From CAXXOK01 sp964497495 (GTDB lineage Bacteria; Bacillota; Clostridia; Christensenellales; Aristaeellaceae), in the NCBI GenBank assembly GCA_964497495.1, contig CAZCCZ010000003.1, positions 1-64,000 of the forward strand: a stretch of DNA of 64,000 bases. The letters are read 5' to 3'. Position 1 is the stretch's first letter; the number at the start of each line of letters is the position of its first letter. This document shows positions 50,336-58,204 of this stretch, piece by piece. The notes below the pieces were generated by a model. That model made no database searches. It saw nothing but the letters and a program-made list of their open reading frames with translations, and was not told where the DNA came from. A program made the translations under genes and the position numbers.

Positions 50336-50877
50336 TTTCCCATCGCAGTTTTTCTTCGGTATTTCGTGAACGTAGGGATATTATGATGAAATACGCACGG
50401 TGATGATGAAAAACGGGTGTGGAAAAGAACGGGCACCGCAACGACCGAACCGGCGGCCGGAGAGAATACCGTCCATGCCGATAGGATATTCGGAGTCGAC
50501 CGGGAATAGTCTGCACGGCGTCAGCCAGACGTCGGTGTTCTCCGCGCCGGCCGGGGTTGGAACGGCGTGCTGCCGCCCGCCCAAAAGCCGCGCACGAAAA
50601 GGCCGATTATAAAACGATAACCCCCCGTCGGCGATGAGCCCGGCGGAGGGTTTAATACTTCTGGCGTTCCTTATGTGAAGGGTTTAAGTATTCCGGTATT
50701 GTGCGAAGAAAAGCTGGAAAGATGGCGAAACGATTCCAAAGCATGACATCGGTACAGCGCGCTAACATGGCGTTCGTCGGCCGAATCTGCCAGAAAGCAT
50801 ACGGCCTAAGGGCCATAACCGACCTGGGTTTTACGTGGATCGGACGGTTTTTCGGGTACACCCTTTCAACGGCAATG
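50336..50877. other. Gene-free region between operon promoter and diguanylate cyclase
   Basis: No gene is supported in about 540 bp. A hairpin at 50619-50652 (listed separately) marks the end of the cyclase transcript. Short open frames on both strands lack ribosome sites and family features. Confidence 0.6.
50619..50652 (-). terminator. Intrinsic terminator downstream of the diguanylate cyclase
   Basis: On the minus strand, AACCCTCCGCCGG pairs with CCGACGGGGGGTT (13 bp, one mismatch, one G-T), followed by ATCGTTTTA. It lies about 225 nt past the cyclase stop. Confidence 0.6.
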
Positions 50878-52035
50878 TCAATGAAGGCGCGAACGTGTCT
50901 TTTTTACGCTTTTCGCCCGGTACATGCTCTGATCCGCGGCATTGAGCAGCGAATCAATGGTTTTCATCTCCTGCGGCTGGAAATATGCCCAACCGATACT
51001 GAGCGATATCCGGAACGGCTCCCGGGTGCTTGCGTTAAACAGGCTGATCTCCTTATCAATCTCCCCGGCAAGCACTTTAGGGTCAATGCCGTCCCGGTCG
51101 TGGCCGATGACCAGGAATTCATCTCCACCCAACCGGGCCAGGAAGATATCCCGGTTGACGCTGACCTTTTTCAGGATTTCAGCAAGCGAAACCAGCGCCC
51201 GGTCGCCTGCGGTATGGCCGAAATCGTCATTGATGCTTTTAAAATCGTCCGCGTCCATCATCATGAGGAACAAGGGCTTTTCGGTTTCCATAGCGTTCAT
51301 TTTCATGCTTAGAAATTGAACCAGTTTACGCCTGTTGTTCAGCCCCGTAAGCGGATCGATGATAATCTGCCGGTTCAGCACCTTCGTATAGATCATGATA
51401 ATGGACAGTACCATGGCGAACCAGACCAGTGAAAGCCCATAGAACATCCCCTGCAGGATGCCGCCAATGAATGGCGGAAGGAGGAACAGCGCCATGATAC
51501 GGAACTCCGTCCTTTCCGGCGAGGGACGGGGTTGAAGAGCCTTGCGCCCCAACAATAACAGAGATATTAAACCGTACAGGCACATAATGGCCACGTATAT
51601 CCAAAAGAAGCGTTCCCGATGATAGATGTGCGCCGAATCAATGCGGAATACCAGCGGCACAAACAGGTTGGCAATCAGGAACAGGGTGTTGATCAGAAAC
51701 GGCAGACAATACAGCGGCATCCGTTTTCTTATCCCGCGTTCATCCATGTTTACGCGAATATCGCAGTACATGACCCATAGAAGGGTAATAATCGGGGCGA
51801 TGCCGTGCCCCAGGGAATAGCTGAGCATTTGCAGCTGATAGACGCCCGTGAAGTTTGCCCCGTCCAGAAGCCATTGGCAGGCATCCATCAGTTGCTCCGC
51901 CATGGTGACGACAAGAATACCGTTAAACAGCTTATCGTCGAACGACAGGCTGCCTGAACGTTTCTGATTATGCCAGAAAAAAGACAGAATGATGATCCCG
52001 AAAGCGTTCATTTCAACATAAGCGGTAACGTTCAA
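50878..52035 (-). CDS. Membrane diguanylate cyclase (GGDEF)
   Basis: This 385-residue protein has an N-terminal membrane sensor of about six hydrophobic helices (residues 8-210) and a C-terminal GGDEF domain. The catalytic A-site GGDEF is intact at residues 303-307. DADDFKSINDDFGHTAGD and DPLTGLNNRR upstream carry the Mg-binding Asp and nucleotide contacts. No RxxD inhibitory site is present five residues before GGDEF, so product inhibition of the classical type is unlikely. It makes cyclic di-GMP from GTP. The TTG start at 52035 has GAGGTGA 6 bp upstream. The stimulus is unknown. Confidence 0.88.
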   Translation of the reverse strand: MNVTAYVEMNAFGIIILSFFWHNQKRSGSLSFDDKLFNGILVVTMAEQLMDACQWLLDGANFTGVYQLQMLSYSLGHGIAPIITLLWVMYCDIRVNMDERGIRKRMPLYCLPFLINTLFLIANLFVPLVFRIDSAHIYHRERFFWIYVAIMCLYGLISLLLLGRKALQPRPSPERTEFRIMALFLLPPFIGGILQGMFYGLSLVWFAMVLSIIMIYTKVLNRQIIIDPLTGLNNRRKLVQFLSMKMNAMETEKPLFLMMMDADDFKSINDDFGHTAGDRALVSLAEILKKVSVNRDIFLARLGGDEFLVIGHDRDGIDPKVLAGEIDKEISLFNASTREPFRISLSIGWAYFQPQEMKTIDSLLNAADQSMYRAKSVKKTRSRLH

Positions 52036-52178
52036 CTCTATTCACCTCGATTCTCTGCAGCCGATTCTTCGGTTATCGTTGGATGGGGAACCTGATTCAG
52101 ACGGCATGCGCGCCTTCGCGGCCTTGTGATGACGGTGAAACAGTCGGTACTGCGGCAGTCCAACAATCTATATTCTAT

Positions 52179-52207
52179 ATCATACCAGAATCTTTTAAAA
52201 AGGACAA
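52179..52207 (-). promoter_or_regulatory. Promoter of the diguanylate cyclase gene
   Basis: On the minus strand: TTGTCC (52207-52202), 17 bp, TATGAT (52184-52179), about 145 nt before the TTG start. Confidence 0.6.
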
Positions 52208-52394
52208 TAACGGGCTTCGGTTGGGAGAATCTCTCTTTCCCAAAAGGTTCTGCCTCGCAGGAATTGCGCGCCGGCAGGCGCGTGCCGGAATAGTAAACTA
52301 CGGAAGTAAGAAGAAAGCGGAGGATGCCGGAGTATTATGCTTAATTCTGATTATGGATTCTATAAATTATGAGACTAGAATAAAACAACTTTTA

Positions 52395-53057
52395 ATGCTT
52401 AGCAACTGGGAGGCACATATCCGCAAGGCCGCGACTAGCTGTTGCTCTGAGCGGGACGATCTGTGGGGAGAGCGGGAACGCATCTATAATAATCTGGCGG
52501 ACGACGCGCGTATCGACAACGCCAGAGAGTATTCTTTATCCAATCAGGAAGCAATACTGGAAGGGACGGACATCCTGTGGGGCGAATATCTGGACTATTA
52601 CTACCTGATGTGCAAGAAGCTGTCCATGGGTGACAGATCCTTCTACAAAGAACTGTAGAACGACCCGCGTTCCACCGACGATTACATCTTTCAGGACATC
52701 GGTTGCTGGCAGAGCCTGCCGGACATGGACGAGCTGGAGGCGGTGCTGTACATTGATCCCGCAATCAAGGCGGGCAAGCGCAACGATTACTCGGCGATTA
52801 CCATTCTGGGCAGGCAGGAGAAAACCGGCCAGATGCTGGTGCTGGACGGGAGCATCCACAAGCTGCTGCCGGATGCGCTGTTCGACGTGGCGATCGAGAA
52901 GTTGAACCTGTTTCCGGTGGAGAAGATCGGGTTTGAGGCCACGCAGGCGCAAAGCTACATGAAGCAGATGGACCTGTTCAACCACACCAAGGAAAGCGTG
53001 ACGCTGTTCTATATTGGGATCGCCATTGACGAGAAACGAACGGCGCTGAGCACGTAG
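52395..53057 (+). pseudogene. Phage terminase large subunit remnant with an in-frame TAG
   Basis: Reading in one frame gives a nuclease-half terminase. WEAHIRKAATSCC and DDARIDNAREYSLSNQEAI are followed by FYKEL, then TAG at 52655-52657, then NDPRSTDDYIFQDIGCWQ, YIDPAIKAGKRNDYSAITILGRQ (metal-binding Asp residues) and KIGFEATQAQSYMKQ. The usual wording at the stop is ...Q-NDPRS, so TAG has replaced a Gln codon. The ATPase half (Walker motifs) is missing upstream, and the 3' end diverges after HTKES. This is the relic of an older prophage. It does not belong to the prophage at 55-64 kb. Confidence 0.75.
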
Positions 53058-53078
53058 AAATACTGAGAGGTAAGGACT

Positions 53079-53753
53079 TTAATTCTTTTTCAATATCAAT
53101 ATATTATTGTAATACTGCCTATACTGATTAATAAAGAGTAGTTTCTTCTTTACAGCCAAAGTACTGCTTGTGGTAAATCTTCCAATTCTAACATCTTTAT
53201 TTGTATATGATGATTGGAAAAGCCTTTGTACACCAGTAATATTGTCATTGCCTTTGATATATAACGTTATTACATGATCATTATTGAACTCACTGATAAT
53301 ATCATCAAGGCTTAAAGAAGCGTCTAGAGCTTTTGACCTAATTGATTCTGGATATATTGTTTTCTTGAATTCATTCCGAGTTGATTGGATAATCCGCAGT
53401 GTTAATATTGTTGAAGTTGGGTAATTATTGTTATCTGTTTTCTTTAATGATAATCTGCCATATAAGGCAGGTAGCTCATTATGACCTATTCCAAGAAATG
53501 TGTAATTGATGGTATTATGTCTATGAATAGATAACTTTGCATATATTGATAATCCTAATAAATCTCTGAACCCTGAGTTTGCGAATTTAACCCTATATCT
53601 ATATTTTCCAGGAGAGCCGTCAGTATTTTGACTTTTCTCGATATACTGAGAGAATTGAATACTATGGACTGAGAATTTAAAAGACAGATACTAAAAAATG
53701 AAGGATGCAATTATTGAACATACTATACTTACTAATATTGATATTATATCCAT
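53079..53753 (-). pseudogene. AT-rich cargo gene with a single in-frame TAG at codon 21 (otherwise intact, 224 codons)
   Basis: The minus strand has AGGAGG (53769-53764), 10 bp, then ATG (53753-53751) and MDIISILVSIVCSIIASFIF, a transmembrane anchor. TAG follows at 53693-53691, and the same frame then runs 203 codons to TAA at 53081-53079. The continued frame reads KYRYRVKFANSGFRDLLGLS, then IRSKALDASLSLDDII and GRFTTSSTLAVKKKLLF: a soluble domain of about 200 residues that I do not recognise. No ATG follows the TAG in this frame. The gene is strongly AT-rich against GC-rich surroundings and sits between terminase and holin relics, as phage accessory (moron) genes do. It is either a recent amber mutant or a TAG read-through gene. 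Confidence 0.7.
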
Positions 53754-53782
53754 ATTATTCGAACCTCCTCTAAATTTTCATC

Positions 53783-53812
53783 ATAATATCAGAATATATT
53801 AAAAATTTTCAA
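53783..53812 (-). promoter_or_regulatory. Own promoter of the AT-rich cargo gene
   Basis: On the minus strand: TTGAAA (53812-53807), 18 bp, TATTAT (53788-53783), 30 nt before the ATG. Confidence 0.55.
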
Positions 53813-53861
53813 GAAAATGGTAATAACCGATAGGTTACCCTATCAAAAGTCTTTTTCGCCT

Positions 53862-54148
53862 ATGTTAAGCGGGACGTATATCATCCCGTGGCTGAAGGAC
53901 ATAGCCGTACCGTGGCTTAAACAGCAAAACTGTTGAACGCCGCGAAGATGGCCCTGGAGTACGCCGAAGCCTTGCTGTGGCGATACACCGGCGACGAAAA
54001 GTGGAAGATGGCACTGGGGCTGCTGAAGGAGCTGGGATTCGACGTAGACAGCGACGAGGTGATCGCCGCGCTGAAGGCCAAATGGCTGGAGATGGATCTG
54101 GCGCAGATGGTGGCGGGGGTAAAGAAAACGATAACAGAGAATACTTAA
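53862..54148 (+). pseudogene. Frameshifted phage holin-like gene
   Basis: The 5' part reads MLSGTYIIPWLKDIAVPWLKQ and runs into TGA at 53934. A different frame then continues as KLLNAAKMALEYAEALLWRYTG, then KMALGLLKELGFDVDSDEVIAAL, to a stop at 54148. Joined at AAACAGCAAAACTG by a one-base change, the two halves give a product of about 95 residues that resembles LLH-type phage holins or similar small phage membrane proteins. The assignment is tentative. It belongs to the same prophage relic as the terminase fragment. Confidence 0.55.
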
Positions 54149-54176
54149 CACAAAGAACGCATATTAAATCATAAGA

Positions 54177-54209
54177 AAGAAGCCTCTCCTGATGGCGGGG
54201 CTTCTTTTA
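54177..54209 (+). terminator. Intrinsic terminator after the holin relic
   Basis: The stem GAAGCC (54179-54184) / GGCTTC (54199-54204) is followed by TTTTAT. Confidence 0.7.
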
Positions 54210-54290
54210 TATAAGCGACAATATCCAGACAGTGATTTATTATATGCTGCTAAAGAAAACTGCGGAATGATGCGCGGGAAAATGAAATGA

Positions 54291-54324
54291 GAAGGCCCAT
54301 GAAAACCTTATTTCATGGGCCTTC
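54291..54324 (-). terminator. Terminator of tRNA-Leu
   Basis: A perfect 14-bp palindromic stem (GAAGGCCCATGAAA / TTTCATGGGCCTTC) with a 6-nt loop lies just 3' of the tRNA on the minus strand. The bases beyond are TCATTTCATTTT. Confidence 0.75.
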
Positions 54325-54328
54325 TGCA

Positions 54329-54412
54329 TGGTGCGATCGACGGGACTTGAACCCGTACCCTTATCGGACACGCCCCTCAAACGTGCGCGTATGCCAATTC
54401 CGCCACGATCGC
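54329..54412 (-). tRNA. tRNA-Leu (anticodon GAG), CCA encoded
   Basis: On the minus strand the acceptor GCGATCG pairs with CGATCGC, followed by A and CCA. The anticodon stem CACGT/GCGTG frames the loop TTGAGGG, giving anticodon GAG. A short variable arm and the TTCAAGT T-loop are present. It reads leucine CUC/CUU codons. Confidence 0.93.
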
Positions 54413-54545
54413 AGATGCAACGGCAATATTATATGCATTGCCCGGGATAATGTCAACCACTTTCGTATCGCACGCAGGGAGCCCCGCCGCTCTCGCGGGC
54501 CTGTGCGCAAAGGTTTCGCGCGCCTTCCCGGTTTGCGCCCGTCCT

Positions 54546-54938
54546 TCAGGAGCCGATTTCAATGTAATTCCCTTCGGGATCGGCGAAGAAGAAATTCCGC
54601 TGTCCCCACGGGCGCGTTACCGGTTCCCCGGTCAAAGATACGACGCCCAACGCGGTCAGCCGGGCGTACTCCGCGTCCACGGCCTCGGGACCGCCCACAC
54701 ACAGGCCGATTTCCATGGTGGTGTTGTAACCGCGCGGCGCAACATAGGGCTGTTCCATTGATTCGGCAAACTGTTTGCGGTCGAACATGAACAGCCCTCC
54801 GTCCCGAACGGTAAAGCTGGCGAACGGGCCGCCGTCCCACTGGGCCTCGAAACCCAGCACATCACGGTAGAAGGCCACCATCCTGGGCAGGTCTTCCACA
54901 AACAGACCGGTATGTACGCTGGGGTAACGGCTTGACAT
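54546..54938 (-). CDS. VOC (glyoxalase/dioxygenase-fold) family protein
   Basis: This 130-residue protein has the paired beta-alpha-beta-beta-beta fold of the vicinal oxygen chelate superfamily: HTGLFVEDLPRMVAFYRDVLGFEAQW near the N-terminus, and WGQRNFFFADPEGNYIEI at the C-terminus, with putative metal ligands His (first strand) and Glu (last strand). Members range from glyoxalases to antibiotic-resistance and dioxygenase proteins. The specificity here is unknown. The ATG at 54938 follows AAGGAGG by 8 bp. It lies between two tRNA loci and is ordinary host sequence. Confidence 0.85.
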   Translation of the reverse strand: MSSRYPSVHTGLFVEDLPRMVAFYRDVLGFEAQWDGGPFASFTVRDGGLFMFDRKQFAESMEQPYVAPRGYNTTMEIGLCVGGPEAVDAEYARLTALGVVSLTGEPVTRPWGQRNFFFADPEGNYIEIGS

Positions 54939-55020
54939 GGTAAACGCCTCCTTGATTCTTTCGGTTTCTCCCGCCGGGGGCGCCGCCTTTAGCCGGAAGG
55001 GCGCGACGGCGGCAAGCGGT

Positions 55021-55061
55021 AAAAGAAAAACGCCCATGAAAGTCTTATATCATAAGCGTTT
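55021..55061 (-). terminator. Terminator of the (now split) tRNA at the prophage boundary
   Basis: On the minus strand AACGCTTATGA pairs with TTCATGGGCGTT (imperfect), followed by TTTCTTTT. It is the native terminator of the host tRNA whose 3' end remains at 55064-55092. Confidence 0.6.
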
Positions 55062-55063
55062 GA

Positions 55064-55092
55064 TGGTGGTAGCTCCAAGGGGAATCGAACCC
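55064..55092 (-). other. tRNA 3' fragment: left attachment site of the resident prophage
   Basis: The minus strand reads GGGTTCGATTCCCCTTGGAG, then CTACCACCA: the T arm, acceptor strand AGCTACC and CCA tail of a tRNA. No matching 5' half (expected GGTAGCT) is found upstream. A tRNA 3' end next to a tyrosine integrase is the classical att core. The intact tRNA should lie at the far end of the prophage, beyond the window. Confidence 0.75.
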
Positions 55093-55235
55093 GCCGCAGT
55101 TGAAAAAGCGGAATTCCCCGATGGCACGAAACCCTTATACATCAACGCTTTTGCGAATTGGCCCTTCCGTTGCGAAACGGTGTTTCTACATAAAAGTGCG
55201 TCAGTAGTGCGTCAGTAAAATACGTCGGAAACGCC

Positions 55236-56339
55236 TTATTTGTCAAGGATTCTGCTGAACACATCGTCGATCATGGACGACGCGCGTTCAGCCTGTCCGT
55301 CCACCACGTGCCGGTAGATGTCGGTATCCATCGCCTTGCTGTGGCCTACGAGGGGTTTCAGGAGAGCGTCGGGCACTTCCGGGGATACGACGGAGATCAT
55401 CGTGTGGCGCAGCTCGTGGATGCTGCTCGTAATTCCGTGCTGCTTCCGGTACTGCATCCACTCGCGGTCGATGCTGTCAGGATGTATCCGCTCGCCATCC
55501 TGCCCCGGGAAAATCCACGGTGAAACGATCCCGGCCCGTTTCAGTGCCGCCCTCTGATCTGCGATGACCTTTTGCATTCGCGGCGACAATACGATATACC
55601 TGCGAGCGTTATCATTTTTTCCGCGCGTTTCTTCCTGCTGGTTGTTAATTGAACGCGAGATATGCAGCACAGCGCCGTCAATGTCGGCCCATTTCAGGCC
55701 CGCCAGCTCGCCGCGCCGCATTCCCGTTAGTGCGCATAGCCTCCATAAATGGACGCACCAGCAGGACGTTTCAAGACCTTTACGGTATATCCAATCGGTA
55801 GAGAACAGGATACGTAATTGGTCTGGTTGGAGTATCTTCCGCTCCCCAACCGGGGCGTTGTGGGGGATGGTCAGATACTCCGGCCTTTCCATTTGGATAC
55901 GGTTCCTGCGGCAGTAACGGTAGAGCGTGGTAACGGCCCCGCGTATGTTGGAGCACGTTTTCTTCGCCAGCCCGCGCTTACCGGCGGCGTTGATGCAGTT
56001 CTGCCAATCCTGCATCGTGATGGAGGCCGTGCGCTTGTTGTGCAACGTCGGGAGAAGGTACAGCCTTCCCATCTGCTCCGTTTTCACATAATTCCCGCTG
56101 CCGGTGGTCGCCTTAACGTCGGCCAGATATTGCACCCACAAATCGGCAAGACGCGGGTTGGCCCCTTCTTCGGAATGGGATTCAAGCCAGGTATCGGCTT
56201 TCGCCTCGCACTCGATTTTCCCTTTCCGGCCCTTTGTCGGGCAGTAGAAGATGCGGCGTTCTCCTTCCTTCTGAACGTCGATTCGCCACAGGCTTTGTGT
56301 TTCTGACCAGCGAGCTTCGTTCTTACGTTGCGACGTGAC
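55236..56339 (-). CDS. int: Phage tyrosine integrase
   Basis: The catalytic domain carries the tyrosine-recombinase residues: Arg in TGMRRGELAGLKW, the HELRHTMIS box (His, Arg), VGHSKAMDTDIYRHV (His and nucleophile Tyr). The frame continues upstream of the TTG at 56141 through DVQKEGERRIFYCPTKGRKG, an arm-binding AP2-like domain, to at least 56339. That gives about 367 residues, the usual length. No ATG, GTG or TTG exists in that upstream stretch near the AAAGGAG site, so the true start is unresolved (a rare start codon or a small sequence error). It catalyses integration and excision at the adjacent tRNA att site. Confidence 0.88.
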   Translation of the reverse strand, partial: VTSQRKNEARWSETQSLWRIDVQKEGERRIFYCPTKGRKGKIECEAKADTWLESHSEEGANPRLADLWVQYLADVKATTGSGNYVKTEQMGRLYLLPTLHNKRTASITMQDWQNCINAAGKRGLAKKTCSNIRGAVTTLYRYCRRNRIQMERPEYLTIPHNAPVGERKILQPDQLRILFSTDWIYRKGLETSCWCVHLWRLCALTGMRRGELAGLKWADIDGAVLHISRSINNQQEETRGKNDNARRYIVLSPRMQKVIADQRAALKRAGIVSPWIFPGQDGERIHPDSIDREWMQYRKQHGITSSIHELRHTMISVVSPEVPDALLKPLVGHSKAMDTDIYRHVVDGQAERASSMIDDVFSRILDK

Positions 56340-56409
56340 CGTTCTACTCCTTTCACCAAACCAGAAAGCACGAACACGATGAATATTCTTACCGCCGTAG
56401 AATTCCTTG

Positions 56410-56628
56410 TCAGGCTTCGACGGTGCGAATATCAGTTCGGTTATAAAAATCGTTTTTAATGATGTGGCCTACTTCGTGATGAAATGATGCGACCTGCGTT
56501 TCATATGGAAGGATTTTATTGATGTATATGTTATAGATGCCGTCTATATCAACAGTTGTATAAGCTTCAACTTTACTCGGTAAGTCGATCAGCCGGACAA
56601 CGAAATCTGCCTCGTCAATCTTCCCCAT
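56410..56628 (-). CDS. immA: Short ImmA/IrrE-type metallopeptidase
   Basis: This 72-residue protein has the zinc motif HEVGH within SFHHEVGHIIKNDF and the family segments YNIYINKILPYETQ and DIRTVEA. ImmA-type proteases cleave their partner repressor on induction. This one is short compared with the usual 120-170 residues but keeps the catalytic motif. It overlaps the 3' end of the repressor gene by 14 bp, the standard immA-immR arrangement. Confidence 0.8.
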   Translation of the reverse strand: MGKIDEADFVVRLIDLPSKVEAYTTVDIDGIYNIYINKILPYETQVASFHHEVGHIIKNDFYNRTDIRTVEA

Positions 56629-56989
56629 CCGTATTAGTCCCCTTTAGTGCATCCAAAATTCGGACAGCGGTCAGGATATCTTCTTTTTTTACGTTCCTTG
56701 CGGCCTTGAACAATAAATGTCTATCGGGATCACGGCGAAGGGCTTCGCGCAATTCCCAGACTTCGTCATCTTCCCCGGTCGGAGATTCCTTGCCAAGTAA
56801 ATAATCGGTTGTAACGTTAAAAATCGATGCAAGCTTAACAATAACTTCCTGAGACGGATATACCACCCCGGTTTCGTACCTGCCTATTGAACCACGAGCT
56901 ATCCCTGCTAATTCAGCAAGTTCTTCTTGTGTAAGCTCTCGTTGCTTTCTTAGTGAACGAATGCGTTCACCAACTTTGTTTCTATCCAT
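56615..56989 (-). CDS. Prophage repressor (HTH_XRE, CI/ImmR-like)
   Basis: This 124-residue protein has an N-terminal XRE helix-turn-helix: ERIRSLRKQRELTQEELAELAGIARGSIGRYETG (recognition helix ARGSIGRYE), with dimerising residues downstream. The ATG at 56989 follows AAGGAG by about 10 bp. Its promoter overlaps palindromic operators shared with the divergent cro-like gene. It probably maintains lysogeny and is removed by the overlapping ImmA protease. Confidence 0.88.
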   Translation of the reverse strand: MDRNKVGERIRSLRKQRELTQEELAELAGIARGSIGRYETGVVYPSQEVIVKLASIFNVTTDYLLGKESPTGEDDEVWELREALRRDPDRHLLFKAARNVKKEDILTAVRILDALKGTNTDGED

Positions 56990-57011
56990 ATCGCTCACTC
57001 CTTGTGTCGGA

Positions 57012-57141
57012 ATAGTAACACATGTGTAGCAAAAAATAAACATCATTTATGTTGTATTATTATTGACAATGCTACACATATGTGCTATTCTAACGATGCA
57101 ACACATGTGATGCGTAACCAATGCACAATGATACACACGTG
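57012..57141. promoter_or_regulatory. Lysis-lysogeny switch: two promoters and four operators
   Basis: Rightward promoter: TTGACA (57063-57068), 17 bp, TATTCT (57086-57091). The leftward one reads TTTATT, 17 bp, TACTAT (ending 57012). Palindromic operators: CACATGTG (57019-57026), CACATATGTG (57075-57084), CACATGTG (57102-57109) and the variant CACACGTG (57134-57141). The first sits in the leftward spacer and the second in the rightward spacer, so a bound repressor would block both. Confidence 0.75.
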
Positions 57142-57146
57142 AGGGG

Positions 57147-57350
57147 GTGATAGCAACGAACATAAAAACATTGCGGAAGGCGGCAGGGCTTACCCAAAAA
57201 GGTCTGGCTGAAAAAAGTGGCATTTGTCGCATGACTATCAATCGCCTTGAGAACGGAACGAGTAAGCCAAGTCTTGACACGCTCCAATCGTTGAAGTCCG
57301 CTCTCCATTGCACCGTGGATGACCTGTTGGACGAGCGGAAAACCGGCTAA
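57147..57350 (+). CDS. Cro-like HTH protein
   Basis: This 67-residue XRE-family helix-turn-helix protein reads IKTLRKAAGLTQKGLAEKSGICRMTINRLENGTSKPSLDTL, with SLDTLQSLKSALHCTVDDLL closing the fold. The GTG start at 57147 is preceded by GAGGGG. It is transcribed rightward from the switch and is the first early gene of the lytic direction. Confidence 0.85.
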   Translation: MIATNIKTLRKAAGLTQKGLAEKSGICRMTINRLENGTSKPSLDTLQSLKSALHCTVDDLLDERKTG

Positions 57351-57406
57351 CCCTCCTCTAACACACCTCCTCATTACGATTTTACCATGAAAGGCGGTAC
57401 GCGACT

Positions 57407-57865
57407 TTGGCAGAGTTCACAAACAAAGACCTGAAAACCGCCCGAGAATCACGAAAAATGCCGCGTTGGAAGCTCGGCGAGCTGATGGGCGTATCCGAAT
57501 CCACGATTGAGCGCTGGGAGAGCGGAGAAACGCAGCCGCAGCCGGACGATGTGGACAATATCGGCGTGGCGCTCGGCGACGATACCTTGTGGAACCGTTG
57601 GATGCTCAGCCACTACGACAGCTACCGCCGCCGGTACATCAACAGCAACGACAGCAATAACCTGCTCGGAACGCTGGCCTCCATCAAGTATGAAATGCAG
57701 GACGTTCTCGCCTTGCAGGAGCGAATCGAGCGGGACAGCATCGACGGCAAGATCGACGATACCGATCTCGAGGCGAAATACACCAAGGAACTGAAAGAAG
57801 CGTCGGCGGCCATCGCAAGCGGGCTTCAAAGGTTGATCCGCTTCAATACCGGTTCACAAGGCTAA
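57407..57865 (+). CDS. HTH-domain phage regulator
   Basis: This 152-residue protein has an N-terminal XRE helix-turn-helix (ARESRKMPRWKLGELMGVSESTIERWESGETQPQ) and a C-terminal helical region of about 80 residues (LGTLASIKYEMQDVLALQERIERD). It starts at the TTG at 57407, with AAAGGCGG 9 bp upstream. It is the kind of accessory regulator found after cro in Gram-positive phages. The target is unknown. Confidence 0.75.
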   Translation: MAEFTNKDLKTARESRKMPRWKLGELMGVSESTIERWESGETQPQPDDVDNIGVALGDDTLWNRWMLSHYDSYRRRYINSNDSNNLLGTLASIKYEMQDVLALQERIERDSIDGKIDDTDLEAKYTKELKEASAAIASGLQRLIRFNTGSQG

Positions 57866-57897
57866 CACACCTGATTTTGAAAGAGAGGAATATCAAA

Positions 57898-58143
57898 ATG
57901 CTTTATCTGGAACTTCGCGGGCTGATGAAATCCAACGACTACACACAGGCGCAACTTGGGCGAAAGCTGGGAATGACCCGCGAATCGTTAAGCGGCAGGA
58001 TGCGCGGAAAGATCGCTTTCAAGCAGAAGGAAATGTACACGGTGATGAACCTTTTCAACGTTCCGTACGACCGGCTGGCTATCGTATTCCCGCCTGACGG
58101 GAAGCGGGTTCAGCCGAAAGACAGTTATTCCGTGCTGGGCTGA
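57898..58143 (+). CDS. Small HTH protein
   Basis: This 81-residue protein has an XRE-like fold: LKSNDYTQAQ-type first helix (MKSNDYTQAQLGRKLGMTRESLSGRMRGKIAF), then YTVMNLFNVPYDRLAIVFP. The ATG at 57898 follows AGAGAGG by 9 bp; the in-frame TTG at 57877 is less likely. It probably regulates or accompanies early phage genes. Confidence 0.7.
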   Translation: MLYLELRGLMKSNDYTQAQLGRKLGMTRESLSGRMRGKIAFKQKEMYTVMNLFNVPYDRLAIVFPPDGKRVQPKDSYSVLG

Positions 58144-58204
58144 CGTTGATGTGTGAGCAAAAGACGTCAGGAGCGCCAGCCCAGCACAATAAGGAGGGAT
58201 AAGG

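Noticed and set aside
50701..51312. 203-codon plus-strand frame
   Set aside because: Mostly antisense to the GGDEF domain; no ribosome site or family match.
52083..52394. N-terminal extension of the terminase relic
   Set aside because: The first 100 or so residues bear no resemblance to terminase and overlap the cyclase promoter; they are chance in-frame sequence.
53843..54151. 102-codon minus-strand frame
   Set aside because: It is antisense to the holin-like relic and has no ribosome site.
55061..55160. Complete tRNA at the integrase side
   Set aside because: Only the T arm and acceptor 3' strand are present. No 5' acceptor strand or anticodon arm exists upstream.
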